This document shows, piece after piece, positions 6,696-13,650 of a DNA stretch of 16,825 nucleotides. The number at the start of each line of letters is the position of its first letter. Position 1 is the first letter of the stretch. The translations under genes were made by a program, and so were the position numbers. The notes below the pieces were generated by a model, which was given only the letters and a program-made list of their open reading frames with translations, was not told the DNA's origin and made no database searches. The stretch is from positions 1 through 16,825 of the forward strand of contig JAVEYA010000049.1 of the NCBI GenBank assembly GCA_034003745.1, given 5' to 3'. The stretch is from JAVEYA01 sp034003745. Its GTDB lineage: Bacteria; Bacillota; Peptococcia; DRI-13; PHAD01.

Positions 6696-8742
6696 AGAAC
6701 GGCTGGTACTGGAAAAAGGTTTAAAGCTCTATATCGGCGTTATCGTGGTCATCTTTTTGATCCTCGTATTCAGGCTGTCCTGGCTGCAGCTTTTCCAGGC
6801 GGAGGGCTACCGCACCGAGGCTGTCTCCAATACCCTGCGCATGATTCCCGAAACGGCGCCGCGTGGTGAAATTATTGATACAAACGGCCAGGTTATTGCG
6901 ACAAACCGGCCTGTTTTTAATTTAACCCTGGATTATCTCGGGCTGCAGGATACGGATATGGATCAGGTCATCGCTACCCTGGTGGATATTCTGAATGACC
7001 CGGAGATTACCCACGACGGCATTACCCAGGCCGTGCAAGCGAAGAGCAGCAGATTGTACGAACCGATTGTCATTAAACGGGATATTCCCATTGAACTGGT
7101 GACTGTGATTGAAGAGCGCAGCCGTAATCTGCCCGGCGTCAATATCATGACCCAGCCCCAGCGTTACTATAACTACGGTACTATAGCCGGCCATCTCCTG
7201 GGGTATGTCCATTCCATCAAGGAAGAGCTGGAACAGCCCGGCTTTGAAGATTATGGGATGAATGACCTGGTGGGTAAAACAGGCGTGGAAAAAACCTATG
7301 AACATGATCTCCGGGGGAAGGACGGCTTCCGCCAGATGGAAGTAACGGCCAAAAACCGGCCGGTGCGGGAAGTCGCCTCTATGCCGGCGGTCCCCGGCAA
7401 TAGTATTGTTTTAACCATGGACTTGAAATTGCAGCAGACAATGGAAAAGTCTTTTGACGAAACCCTGTTGAAACTACAGGAGAAATTTCCTAAGGCGCTG
7501 GCCGGGGCAGCGGTGCTGATGGAAGTGAATACGGGGAAAGTGCTGGCCATGACCAGCCGGCCGGGCATGAATCCGGATGATTTCAACGGGCATGCCTTGA
7601 ATCAGGCCCAGGCCGACTATTATTTCCGCAATACGCCGCCGGCCTTATACAACCGCGTTATCCAAGGCAGTTATGTGCCCGGCTCCACTTTTAAGCCCAT
7701 CACCGGAATGGCTGCCCTCTTATCCGGTAAGCTGAATTTGAATGATACGGTCGTCTGTAATGGCGCTTACTGGAATGCCCCCTATATTAGATGCTGGGGC
7801 GTACATGGCCGCGTGAATTTTTATTCCGGAATGGCCCATTCCTGCAACGTTTATTTCCAGGAAGCGGCCCGGCGGGCCGGAATCGCCGAGATTGGGCGGG
7901 TGGGCAATGAATTCGGTCTGGGCTCTTTGACCGGAATTGATTTGCCCTTTGAGAGCACGGGCTTGCTGCCGGACCTGAACTGGCAGGCCAAAGAATTTGC
8001 CGCCCGGGCTGAGAAGATCAATAAGCAGATTAACGATAAGATTACGGAACTGGAAATCGAATATCAGGAGAAGATCTCCCAGGCCTCCTCAGACCAGGAG
8101 GTAAGGTCTTTGCAAAATGAGTTGAACAGTAAAAAAAGGGTACAGGAACAGCAAAGAAAAATTGAACTGGACCATTATACGGCCTGGCATGATTGGGATA
8201 CCTATAATATCGGCATCGGACAGGGCTATAACCAGTATACGATTATCGAGCTGGCCAATTATGTAGCTACCCTGGCCAACGGCGGCATACGTTATAAGCC
8301 TTATACCGTACAAAGAATCCTCGCCCCGGATGGGAGCGTCGTCCAAGAATTTACTCCCGTCGTGCAGAATAAAGTAACCTTACCCCAGAATATCCTGGAA
8401 GAGACCCGCAAAGCTATGGTGGCGGTCACAGCCCCGGGGGGGACGTCGTACTCTTTGTTTAAAGACTTTCCGGCTCACCTCAAAATAGGAGCCAAAACAG
8501 GGACGGCGCAGCCCGGCCGGGTAGGTTACGTCAAAAACAAAGATTTTGACGGATTGTATATCGCCTTCGCGCCTGCGGACAATCCCCAGGTCGCTTTTGC
8601 CGGAGTCATTGAATACGGCAACAGCGGCTCAGGCTCGGTAGGCCTGGTAGCCAGAGCTGTCCTGGAAGAATATTTTGGGCTGAAGCATATCGAAAGCACG
8701 CCTGAGAGCGTGGCCGGTGACTTGCCGGCGCCGACCACCTGA
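6682..8742 (+). CDS. mrdA: Penicillin-binding protein 2, elongasome transpeptidase
   Basis: This class B PBP cross-links new peptidoglycan during elongation, in partnership with RodA. The 686 residues comprise a short cytoplasmic tail, one membrane anchor (about residues 13-34), a PBP dimerisation domain (about 50-230, with APRGEIIDTNG near residues 54-64 and DLVGKTGVEKTYE near 194-206), and the transpeptidase domain. Catalytic motifs are intact: S335-T-F-K338, S387-C-N389 and K605-T-G607. Between SxN and KTG lies an unusual charged, helix-prone insert at about residues 436-500, after which the conserved DTYNIGIGQGY resumes. The insert makes the protein longer than the roughly 600-650 residues I would expect. 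The ATG at 6682 has a strong ribosome binding site within the end of mreD. The next gene, minD, follows after 90 bases. Confidence 0.96.
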   Translation: MGLHKERLVLEKGLKLYIGVIVVIFLILVFRLSWLQLFQAEGYRTEAVSNTLRMIPETAPRGEIIDTNGQVIATNRPVFNLTLDYLGLQDTDMDQVIATLVDILNDPEITHDGITQAVQAKSSRLYEPIVIKRDIPIELVTVIEERSRNLPGVNIMTQPQRYYNYGTIAGHLLGYVHSIKEELEQPGFEDYGMNDLVGKTGVEKTYEHDLRGKDGFRQMEVTAKNRPVREVASMPAVPGNSIVLTMDLKLQQTMEKSFDETLLKLQEKFPKALAGAAVLMEVNTGKVLAMTSRPGMNPDDFNGHALNQAQADYYFRNTPPALYNRVIQGSYVPGSTFKPITGMAALLSGKLNLNDTVVCNGAYWNAPYIRCWGVHGRVNFYSGMAHSCNVYFQEAARRAGIAEIGRVGNEFGLGSLTGIDLPFESTGLLPDLNWQAKEFAARAEKINKQINDKITELEIEYQEKISQASSDQEVRSLQNELNSKKRVQEQQRKIELDHYTAWHDWDTYNIGIGQGYNQYTIIELANYVATLANGGIRYKPYTVQRILAPDGSVVQEFTPVVQNKVTLPQNILEETRKAMVAVTAPGGTSYSLFKDFPAHLKIGAKTGTAQPGRVGYVKNKDFDGLYIAFAPADNPQVAFAGVIEYGNSGSGSVGLVARAVLEEYFGLKHIESTPESVAGDLPAPTT

Positions 8743-8832
8743 TCTGAAACTGGTGGGAGGGAAAAGCAGGACTTTTCCAAAATATGGAGAATGTGTTGAA
8801 GCAGGGATTTCGCACAGGGGGAATAGGATAGC

Positions 8833-9630
8833 ATGGGAGAAGTCATCGTCATCACTTCGGGTAAAGGCGGCGTGGGTAAGACGACCACAACGGCCAATAT
8901 CGGTACAGCCCTGGCTTCTATGGGCAATAAGGTTGTCCTGGTGGATACCGATATCGGACTCAGGAATCTGGATGTGGTTATGGGGCTGGAAAAACGCATT
9001 GTTTACGACCTGGTCGATGTAACCCAGGGGCATTGCCGCTTAAGACAGGCGCTGATTAAAGATAAGCGCATTGAAAATCTTTTTTTGCTGCCGGCCCCGC
9101 AAACAAAAGATAAAACTGCGGTTACGCCGGAAGAGATGAAGCAGCTCTCTTCTGAGCTGCAGGAAGAATTTGAGTATGTGCTGATCGATTGCCCGGCCGG
9201 AATAGAGCAGGGTTTTAAGAACGCTATCGCCGGCGCAGGGCTTGCTGTGGTAGTCACCAATCCCGAAGTATCGGCGGTCCGGGACGCCGACCGGATTATC
9301 GGCCTTTTGGAAGCGGCTGAATTAAAGAATCCCCGGTTGATCATCAACCGTCTGCGTCCCGACCTGGTGAAAAAGGGCGATATGATGGATATCAATGATA
9401 TGATTGATATTTTGGCCGTGGACCTTTTGGGCGTAGTGCCGGAAGACGACGCTATCGTTGTCTCCACCAATCGGGGTGAACCGGCTGTTTTGGACGCTAC
9501 TTCGAGAGCCGGTCAGGCCTATCGCAATATCGCCAAAAGAATCATGGGGCAGGAAATTCCGCTCATTTCTTTGGAAGAGAACAGCGGTGTGCTGGCGAAG
9601 CTGAAAAGGTTACTGAGGATAAAGGCGTGA
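8833..9630 (+). CDS. minD: Septum site-determining ATPase MinD
   Basis: MinD is a ParA/Mrp-type ATPase that binds the membrane as an ATP dimer and recruits MinC, the FtsZ inhibitor, and MinE. The 265-residue product has the deviant Walker A KGGVGKT (residues 11-17), the switch motif DTDIGLRNLD (about 38-47), Walker B-like VLIDCPAGIE (about 116-125), and a C-terminal amphipathic basic helix (AKLKRLLRIKA) of the kind that serves as membrane targeting sequence. MinE follows 24 bases downstream. The upstream 90-base gap has no room for minC, which normally precedes minD. The ATG at 8833 lies after a G-rich stretch (CAGGGGGAATAGGATAGC). Confidence 0.97.
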   Translation: MGEVIVITSGKGGVGKTTTTANIGTALASMGNKVVLVDTDIGLRNLDVVMGLEKRIVYDLVDVTQGHCRLRQALIKDKRIENLFLLPAPQTKDKTAVTPEEMKQLSSELQEEFEYVLIDCPAGIEQGFKNAIAGAGLAVVVTNPEVSAVRDADRIIGLLEAAELKNPRLIINRLRPDLVKKGDMMDINDMIDILAVDLLGVVPEDDAIVVSTNRGEPAVLDATSRAGQAYRNIAKRIMGQEIPLISLEENSGVLAKLKRLLRIKA

Positions 9631-9654
9631 GACGTCAGGAAAGGGGAGCTGTAC

Positions 9655-9924
9655 ATGTTTGGTTTATTCAGTAAGCTGAAGGGCAAAGAGGGCATGCCCA
9701 GTAAAAATTTAGCCAAAGAAAGACTGCGCCTCGTTCTGGTGCATGACCGCTCCGACGTCTCACCGCAGTTGCTCCAGAGCTTAAAAGATGATATGCTGAA
9801 AGTAATCTCCGGTTACATGGATATCGATCAGGGGGGAACCGAAGTAAAATTGTATTCGGATGAGAAATCTGTCTCGCTGACAGCCACTATCCCGGTCCTG
9901 AAAATCAAGAGGCTTTCCCTGTAA
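9655..9924 (+). CDS. minE: Cell division topological specificity factor MinE
   Basis: MinE stimulates MinD ATPase and drives its pole-to-pole oscillation or displacement, confining division inhibition to the poles. The 89-residue length is typical. The N-terminal part (LFSKLKGKEG) matches the membrane-binding amphipathic start, and AKERLRLVLVHDR (about residues 20-32) is the conserved MinD-interacting beta/helix segment. The C-terminal topological specificity domain (LLQSLKDDMLKVISGYMDID and VKLYSDEKS) follows. It is directly downstream of minD with a GGAGCTGT-type ribosome binding site. The presence of MinE argues for Clostridia rather than Bacillus, where DivIVA/MinJ are used instead. Confidence 0.95.
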   Translation: MFGLFSKLKGKEGMPSKNLAKERLRLVLVHDRSDVSPQLLQSLKDDMLKVISGYMDIDQGGTEVKLYSDEKSVSLTATIPVLKIKRLSL

Positions 9925-9985
9925 CTTCTGCCTGTTTGGGAGAGGATACCGGTTAATATGAATGAGAAATAAGGAGTATAAGGTT

Positions 9986-10636
9986 ATGGTAGGTAATTTG
10001 CCAAAAAGATACTCGCTGCAGGAAGAAATTTTCAGCAGCGTCAGCCACGGCTTAGGGGCGCTGTTAAGTATCGCGGCGCTGGTTGTCGCGGTGGTGTTTG
10101 CCGCGCTGAAGGGCGATGCCTGGCGCATCGTCAGCTTTAGCATCTATGGATTTACTTTGTTTTTTTTGTATTTGTCTTCTACTTTGTATCACGGCCTGGT
10201 TTACGAGAAAGCCAAAAAAGTCTTGCGGGTCTTCGACCATGCCGCGATCAACCTGTTGATTGCCGGCAGTTATACACCCCTGGCCCTGATTGCGATGCGG
10301 GGCGTCTGGGGCTGGACCCTTTTTGGCGTCATCTGGGGCTTGGCCCTGACGGGTATCGTCTTAAATATCGTCAGCCTGGAGAAAACCAGGCTGTATACGA
10401 CAGTCCTGTATGTGATTATGGGCTGGCTGATTGTTTTTGCCCTTAAGCCGATGCTGGCAATGATTCCGCCGGGATTATTCAACTGGCTCCTGGCGGGAGG
10501 CCTGATTTATACGGTGGGCATCGTCTTTTACGCCGTCAAAAAGATTCCCTTTAATCACGGCATCTGGCACCTCTTCGTCCTGGGCGGCAGCATCGTGCAT
10601 TATCTGGGCTTTTTGTTTTACCTGGCTATATTGTAA
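9986..10636 (+). CDS. trhA: TrhA / hemolysin III family (PAQR-type) membrane protein
   Basis: This 216-residue integral membrane protein has seven predicted helices. Family residues are present: SxxxH in SSTLYHG (H69), the FDHAAINLLIAGSYTP block (D84, H85), and the terminal HGIWH...H pattern (H191, H195, H205), which in PAQR relatives binds a metal ion. The family was named for hemolysis by a Bacillus cereus protein. Bacterial TrhA homologues have been linked to membrane energy or fluidity homeostasis, and a toxin role should not be assumed. I chose ATG 9986 because AAGGAG lies 9 bases upstream. An in-frame ATG at 9962 would add eight residues but has poorer spacing. It may be read through from minE. 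A palindrome overlaps its stop codon. Confidence 0.88.
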   Translation: MVGNLPKRYSLQEEIFSSVSHGLGALLSIAALVVAVVFAALKGDAWRIVSFSIYGFTLFFLYLSSTLYHGLVYEKAKKVLRVFDHAAINLLIAGSYTPLALIAMRGVWGWTLFGVIWGLALTGIVLNIVSLEKTRLYTTVLYVIMGWLIVFALKPMLAMIPPGLFNWLLAGGLIYTVGIVFYAVKKIPFNHGIWHLFVLGGSIVHYLGFLFYLAIL

Positions 10637-10671
10637 AGTGGGACACAGGGACAGGTCCCTTGTCCCACTTT
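10635..10671. repeat. REP-like palindromic element at the trhA stop codon
   Basis: AAAGTGGGACA (10635-10645) is perfectly complementary to TGTCCCACTTT (10661-10671). Inside it, AGGGAC (10647-10652) pairs with GTCCCT (10655-10660), so the whole forms a 17-bp hairpin with one bulged C. Each arm contains GGGACA-type direct repeats. Elements of this kind (GGGACA...TGTCCC) resemble the REP palindromes dispersed by REP-associated tyrosine (Y1) transposases. That assignment is inference, since only one copy is present here. Only four T residues follow, so it would be a weak terminator at best. Confidence 0.6.
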
Positions 10672-10695
10672 TACCAAGCAAAAAGAGAGAACGTC

Positions 10696-10727
10696 AAAAC
10701 AACCGGGATTTTTCCCGGTTGTTTTTT
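10696..10727. terminator. Bidirectional Rho-independent terminator between trhA and the AKR gene
   Basis: AAAACAACCGGGA (10696-10708) is complementary to TCCCGGTTGTTTT (10713-10725), with a TTTT loop. The right side ends in a run of T residues, and the left side begins with A residues that read as T on the - strand. It lies between two convergent genes and can stop transcription from both sides. Confidence 0.88.
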
Positions 10728-10737
10728 GATAGGCCTT

Positions 10738-11667
10738 TCAGACCGAACGGATGGCGAATTCCTGGCAATTGCTGCAGTAGCCGCACCTGACGCAATTCGT
10801 TTTGTCAATGAACGCCTTATTGTCGATAATGCGGATGCTGCCGGTGGGGCATTTTTCGAGACAATCCCCGCAGGCGATGCACATGACGGGCACGACAAAG
10901 TATTCTTTACTTTTAATCTCAGGCGGGGTATAGACCAGATCTTCCACACCAAAAGAGGAAAGATCCATCAGCAGCTCATCCGTGCTGATGATACCCAGGG
11001 CTGTGGCGTGGACTTCTTGAATATTCCGGACAAAGGAGAGGGAACCGGGGACATCCTGCAGAAGGGTCCCCCCGCCCAGCGCCTTCATAATATAGATGCC
11101 TTTATTTCGCCTGGCGGCTTCCCGGATAGCGGAGAGCATTTCTTCTTTGCGTCTGTCCTGAAAGCCTTTATTGATGATGGTCAGGATGACGTCTATATCG
11201 TCTCTTTGTGCCGCCATAATTGTACTGGCAGGGTCATGAACGGAAACACCCACAGCCCGAATGGCGCCTTTTTCTTTCATTTCAAGCAGGTGCTGCAGAG
11301 CGCCCGCGCGCTTGGCGAAATCCTCTACGGCGACGGCATGCATCAGATAGATATCGATAACATCTGTCTCCAACTCTGCCAGGGATGTCTGTACGGATTC
11401 CTGCATAGCCTCATAGGTGACGGACTTGGACTTGGTGGCGATGACGCATTCAGCGCGTATGCCCCGGAGGGCTTTGCCCAAAACGGGCTGCGTATAATAA
11501 TATTCGGCTGTGTCAAAAAAACGCACGCCATGCTTTAAGGCAGTGTGGATTATTTTTATTTGTTCTTCTTCCGGCAATTTAGCCTGGAGCGGACCCATCG
11601 GCAACAAACCCAGACAAAATTCCGTCACTTCAATTCCGCTTCTTCCCAGGACAGCTCTTTTTAACAC
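10738..11667 (-). CDS. Aldo-keto reductase fused to a C-terminal 4Fe-4S ferredoxin domain
   Basis: The 309 residues start with an AKR (beta/alpha)8 barrel at about 1-245. The AKR catalytic tetrad can be read as D52, Y57 (in DTAEYY), K79 (in IATKSK) and H110 (in YLMH). The C-terminal 50 residues carry two iron-sulfur motifs: C263-x2-C266-x2-C269-x3-C273-P, and a shortened second one, C292-x2-C295-x2-C298-x2-C301. Such fusions occur in anaerobes and probably couple carbonyl reduction or oxidation to ferredoxin-level electron transfer. The substrate cannot be told from sequence. The start is GTG at 11667-11665, with AAAAAGG about 10 bases upstream. It lies 58 bases downstream of leuA on the same strand with no terminator between them, so it may be co-transcribed with leuA under its T-box. 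Confidence 0.9.
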   Translation of the reverse strand: MLKRAVLGRSGIEVTEFCLGLLPMGPLQAKLPEEEQIKIIHTALKHGVRFFDTAEYYYTQPVLGKALRGIRAECVIATKSKSVTYEAMQESVQTSLAELETDVIDIYLMHAVAVEDFAKRAGALQHLLEMKEKGAIRAVGVSVHDPASTIMAAQRDDIDVILTIINKGFQDRRKEEMLSAIREAARRNKGIYIMKALGGGTLLQDVPGSLSFVRNIQEVHATALGIISTDELLMDLSSFGVEDLVYTPPEIKSKEYFVVPVMCIACGDCLEKCPTGSIRIIDNKAFIDKTNCVRCGYCSNCQEFAIRSV

Positions 11668-11725
11668 GACATCACAGCCTTTTTCAACGAACAGGGAATC
11701 GCATTCCCAAATAGTCGGATCATAT

Positions 11726-13240
11726 TTACTTACTCATCCTCGAGTTTATCTTAGACAGGGCGTTGACATAAGCTTTGGCGCTGGCCTCGATGACGTCGGT
11801 GCTCAGGCCCCGGCCGATAAAGACCTCATTGCTGGTGTGCCGTACTCTGACCGTGGCGTCCCCTAAAGCTTCGGTACCCTTGGTAATGGAACGCAGGTTA
11901 TAATCGTCCAGGGTGGCTTCAATTCCGGTCAGCCTTGTGATGGCCTTAAAGGCGGCGTCCACCGGGCCGTTGCCGATGGCGGCGTCGGTCTTTTCTTCGC
12001 CGTCGATTTCCAGGGTTATTGTAGCCGTAGCCAGGGCCGGACCGCTGGTGGCCACGGAAAGGTTAATCAGGTTGATGCCGTTCTTTTCAATGTTGGCATA
12101 TCCCATCAAGGCGTGCAGGTCTTCGTCAAAGACTTCCTTTTTCTGGTCGGCCAGCTGCAGGAAACTCTGATAAACGGAATCCAGTTCCTCCGCTTTAAGC
12201 GCATAGCCCAGTTCTTCCAGCCGGTGTTTTAAGGCATGACGGCCGGAACGGGCGCTAAGGACGATCAGGTTGCGCGGTACTCCTACAACTTCCGGGTCGA
12301 TGATTTCATAGGTAGCTTTTTCTTTCAGGACGCCGTCCTGGTGAATGCCGGAGGCGTGCATAAAAGCGTTGGCGCCGACGATAGCCTTGTGAGCGGGGAC
12401 GGAAACCCCGGTGATTTTTGCTACCAGCCTGCTGGTGGGAGCAATCTCCCGGGTATTGATGGTAGTCTCCACACCATACAGACCCTTCTGGGCGTAAATG
12501 GCCATGATGACTTCTTCCAGGGCAGTGTTGCCGGCCCGTTCTCCAATGCCGTTAATAGTGCCCTCCACCTGGCTTGCTCCGGCCTTGACGCCGGCCAGGG
12601 AGTTGGCGGTGGCCATGCCTAAGTCATTGTGGCAGTGGACACTGACGATAATATTTTCGATACCTTTGACATTATTCATTAAGAAAGAGACGAGATCGCC
12701 GAATTCCCACGGTGTGGCATAACCGACGGTATCGGGAATATTAAAAACAGTTGCTCCGGCCGCGATGACTTTTTCCGCCAGGGAGGCGAGGAAAGTGCGT
12801 TCACTGCGGAAGGCGTCTTCCGGGTAGAATTCGACGTCATTAACATATTTCTTAGCGTGCCGGACGGCATTAACGGCTGCTTCCACCACTTCGTGGGGCT
12901 GCATGCGCAGTTTTTTAGCCATATGGATGGGCGAGGTGGCTAAGCCTGTGTGGATGCGGGGGGATTCGGCGTCTTTTAAGGCCTGGGCGCAGACATCGAT
13001 ATCCTTTTCCACTGCGCGGGTCAGGCCGCAAATGGCTACTCCTTTGATTTCCCGCGCTAAAATACTGACGGAGTTAAAGTCTCCGGGGGACGAGGCCGGA
13101 AACCCGGCTTCAATAATGTCCACGCCCAGTTTGGAGAGCTGCCGTGCGATTTCCAGTTTCTCTTTAACATTGAGGGTAATGCCCAATGATTGTTCCCCGT
13201 CGCGGAGCGTAGTGTCAAAAGTATAAAGCTTTCTCATCAT
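11726..13240 (-). CDS. leuA: 2-isopropylmalate synthase
   Basis: This enzyme condenses acetyl-CoA with 2-oxoisovalerate, the committed step of leucine synthesis. The 504-residue length fits bacterial LeuA type 1. The TIM barrel has the metal and catalytic motif TLRDGEQS (residues 11-18, R13/D14), the metal ligands H202 and H204 in VHCHNDLGMA, and the GIGERAGN block. The C-terminal LeuA regulatory domain, where leucine binds, covers about residues 370-500 (DAAIGNGPVDAAFKAI is characteristic). Two adjacent ATGs are possible: 13240 (5-base spacing from AAGGAGG) and 13237 (8-base spacing, slightly better). The leader carries a leucine-specifier T-box. No other leu or ilv genes follow. The alternatives homocitrate or citramalate synthase are less likely given the T-box and the close match in length and motifs. 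Confidence 0.95.
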   Translation of the reverse strand: MMRKLYTFDTTLRDGEQSLGITLNVKEKLEIARQLSKLGVDIIEAGFPASSPGDFNSVSILAREIKGVAICGLTRAVEKDIDVCAQALKDAESPRIHTGLATSPIHMAKKLRMQPHEVVEAAVNAVRHAKKYVNDVEFYPEDAFRSERTFLASLAEKVIAAGATVFNIPDTVGYATPWEFGDLVSFLMNNVKGIENIIVSVHCHNDLGMATANSLAGVKAGASQVEGTINGIGERAGNTALEEVIMAIYAQKGLYGVETTINTREIAPTSRLVAKITGVSVPAHKAIVGANAFMHASGIHQDGVLKEKATYEIIDPEVVGVPRNLIVLSARSGRHALKHRLEELGYALKAEELDSVYQSFLQLADQKKEVFDEDLHALMGYANIEKNGINLINLSVATSGPALATATITLEIDGEEKTDAAIGNGPVDAAFKAITRLTGIEATLDDYNLRSITKGTEALGDATVRVRHTSNEVFIGRGLSTDVIEASAKAYVNALSKINSRMSK

Positions 13241-13261
13241 AAAGACCTCCTTAAATTAAAT

Positions 13262-13294
13262 AAAAAACCTCCGCCTCAAGGTTTGAGGCGAAGG
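13262..13294 (-). terminator. T-box-controlled terminator before leuA
   Basis: On the - strand, CGCCTCAA (13290-13283) pairs with TTGAGGCG (13279-13272) around a three-base loop. The stem is extended by CCT/AGG flanks and is followed by six T residues (13267-13262). It lies immediately downstream of the T-box core, where the antiterminator would compete with it, and just before the leuA Shine-Dalgarno sequence. Confidence 0.9.
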
Positions 13295-13541
13295 GATATC
13301 GCGGTACCACTCAACTTAACAGCCATAAGGCTGCTCTCTTGTAAGAATACGGGAAAAGAATCTTTCCGATATTCTTTCCTTGTTAACGGAGGAAATCCCG
13401 GCCTGCCCTACTCATACTTACTTTCGGTCGGCAACTCCGAGGCGAGTTCGGCAACGGGCCCGTTACAGCCTTGCACCAACCGGCTGCTCTCTTAGTGGAG
13501 CCTTGCGCCTACTATTCCTCATCATCGTTTTTGCAAATATT
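13262..13541 (-). promoter_or_regulatory. T-box riboswitch leader of leuA, leucine (CUC) specifier
   Basis: On the - strand, a leader of about 300 nt contains the T-box core UGGUACCGCG (13309-13300) just before a terminator. Upstream it has the Stem I features AAGAGAGCAGCC (13493-13482) and GAACUCGCC. In GAACUCGCC the specifier triplet reads CUC (13446-13444), a leucine codon. UGGU is complementary to the ACCA 3' end of tRNA-Leu. Uncharged tRNA-Leu should stabilise the antiterminator and allow leuA transcription. This leader accounts for most of the 450-base gene-free stretch between leuA and marR. Confidence 0.93.
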
Positions 13542-13547
13542 AGCTGT

Positions 13548-13576
13548 ATTTTAGCAAGTTCCGCCGCCGGTGTCAA
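13548..13576 (-). promoter_or_regulatory. Sigma-A promoter of the leuA T-box leader
   Basis: On the - strand, TTGACA (13576-13571), a 17-base spacer ending in TGC, and TAAAAT (13553-13548) form a near-consensus promoter with an extended -10. Transcription should begin near 13541 and produce a leader of about 300 nt. The -35 lies 45 bases from the -35 of the divergent marR promoter. Confidence 0.85.
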
Positions 13577-13621
13577 GAAAAATACGTCGAAAAAGTTTAT
13601 AAAAAATTTCAAGAGAAATCG

Positions 13622-13650
13622 TTGACAATATTAATTAACAATGTTAATAT
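13622..13650 (+). promoter_or_regulatory. Sigma-A promoter of the marR-rubrerythrin-desulfoferrodoxin operon
   Basis: TTGACA (13622-13627), a 17-base spacer and TAATAT (13645-13650) are almost consensus. A TG one base upstream of the -10 (13642-13643) makes it an extended -10 as well. Such a strong promoter in front of a regulator suggests it is normally held down by a repressor. The overlapping palindromes are the likely site. Confidence 0.85.

Noticed and set aside
10660..11538. Long + strand open frame of 292 codons
   Set aside because: It lies antisense to the AKR-ferredoxin gene, which has clear catalytic and cysteine motifs. The + frame has no family features and follows the codon bias of the opposite strand.
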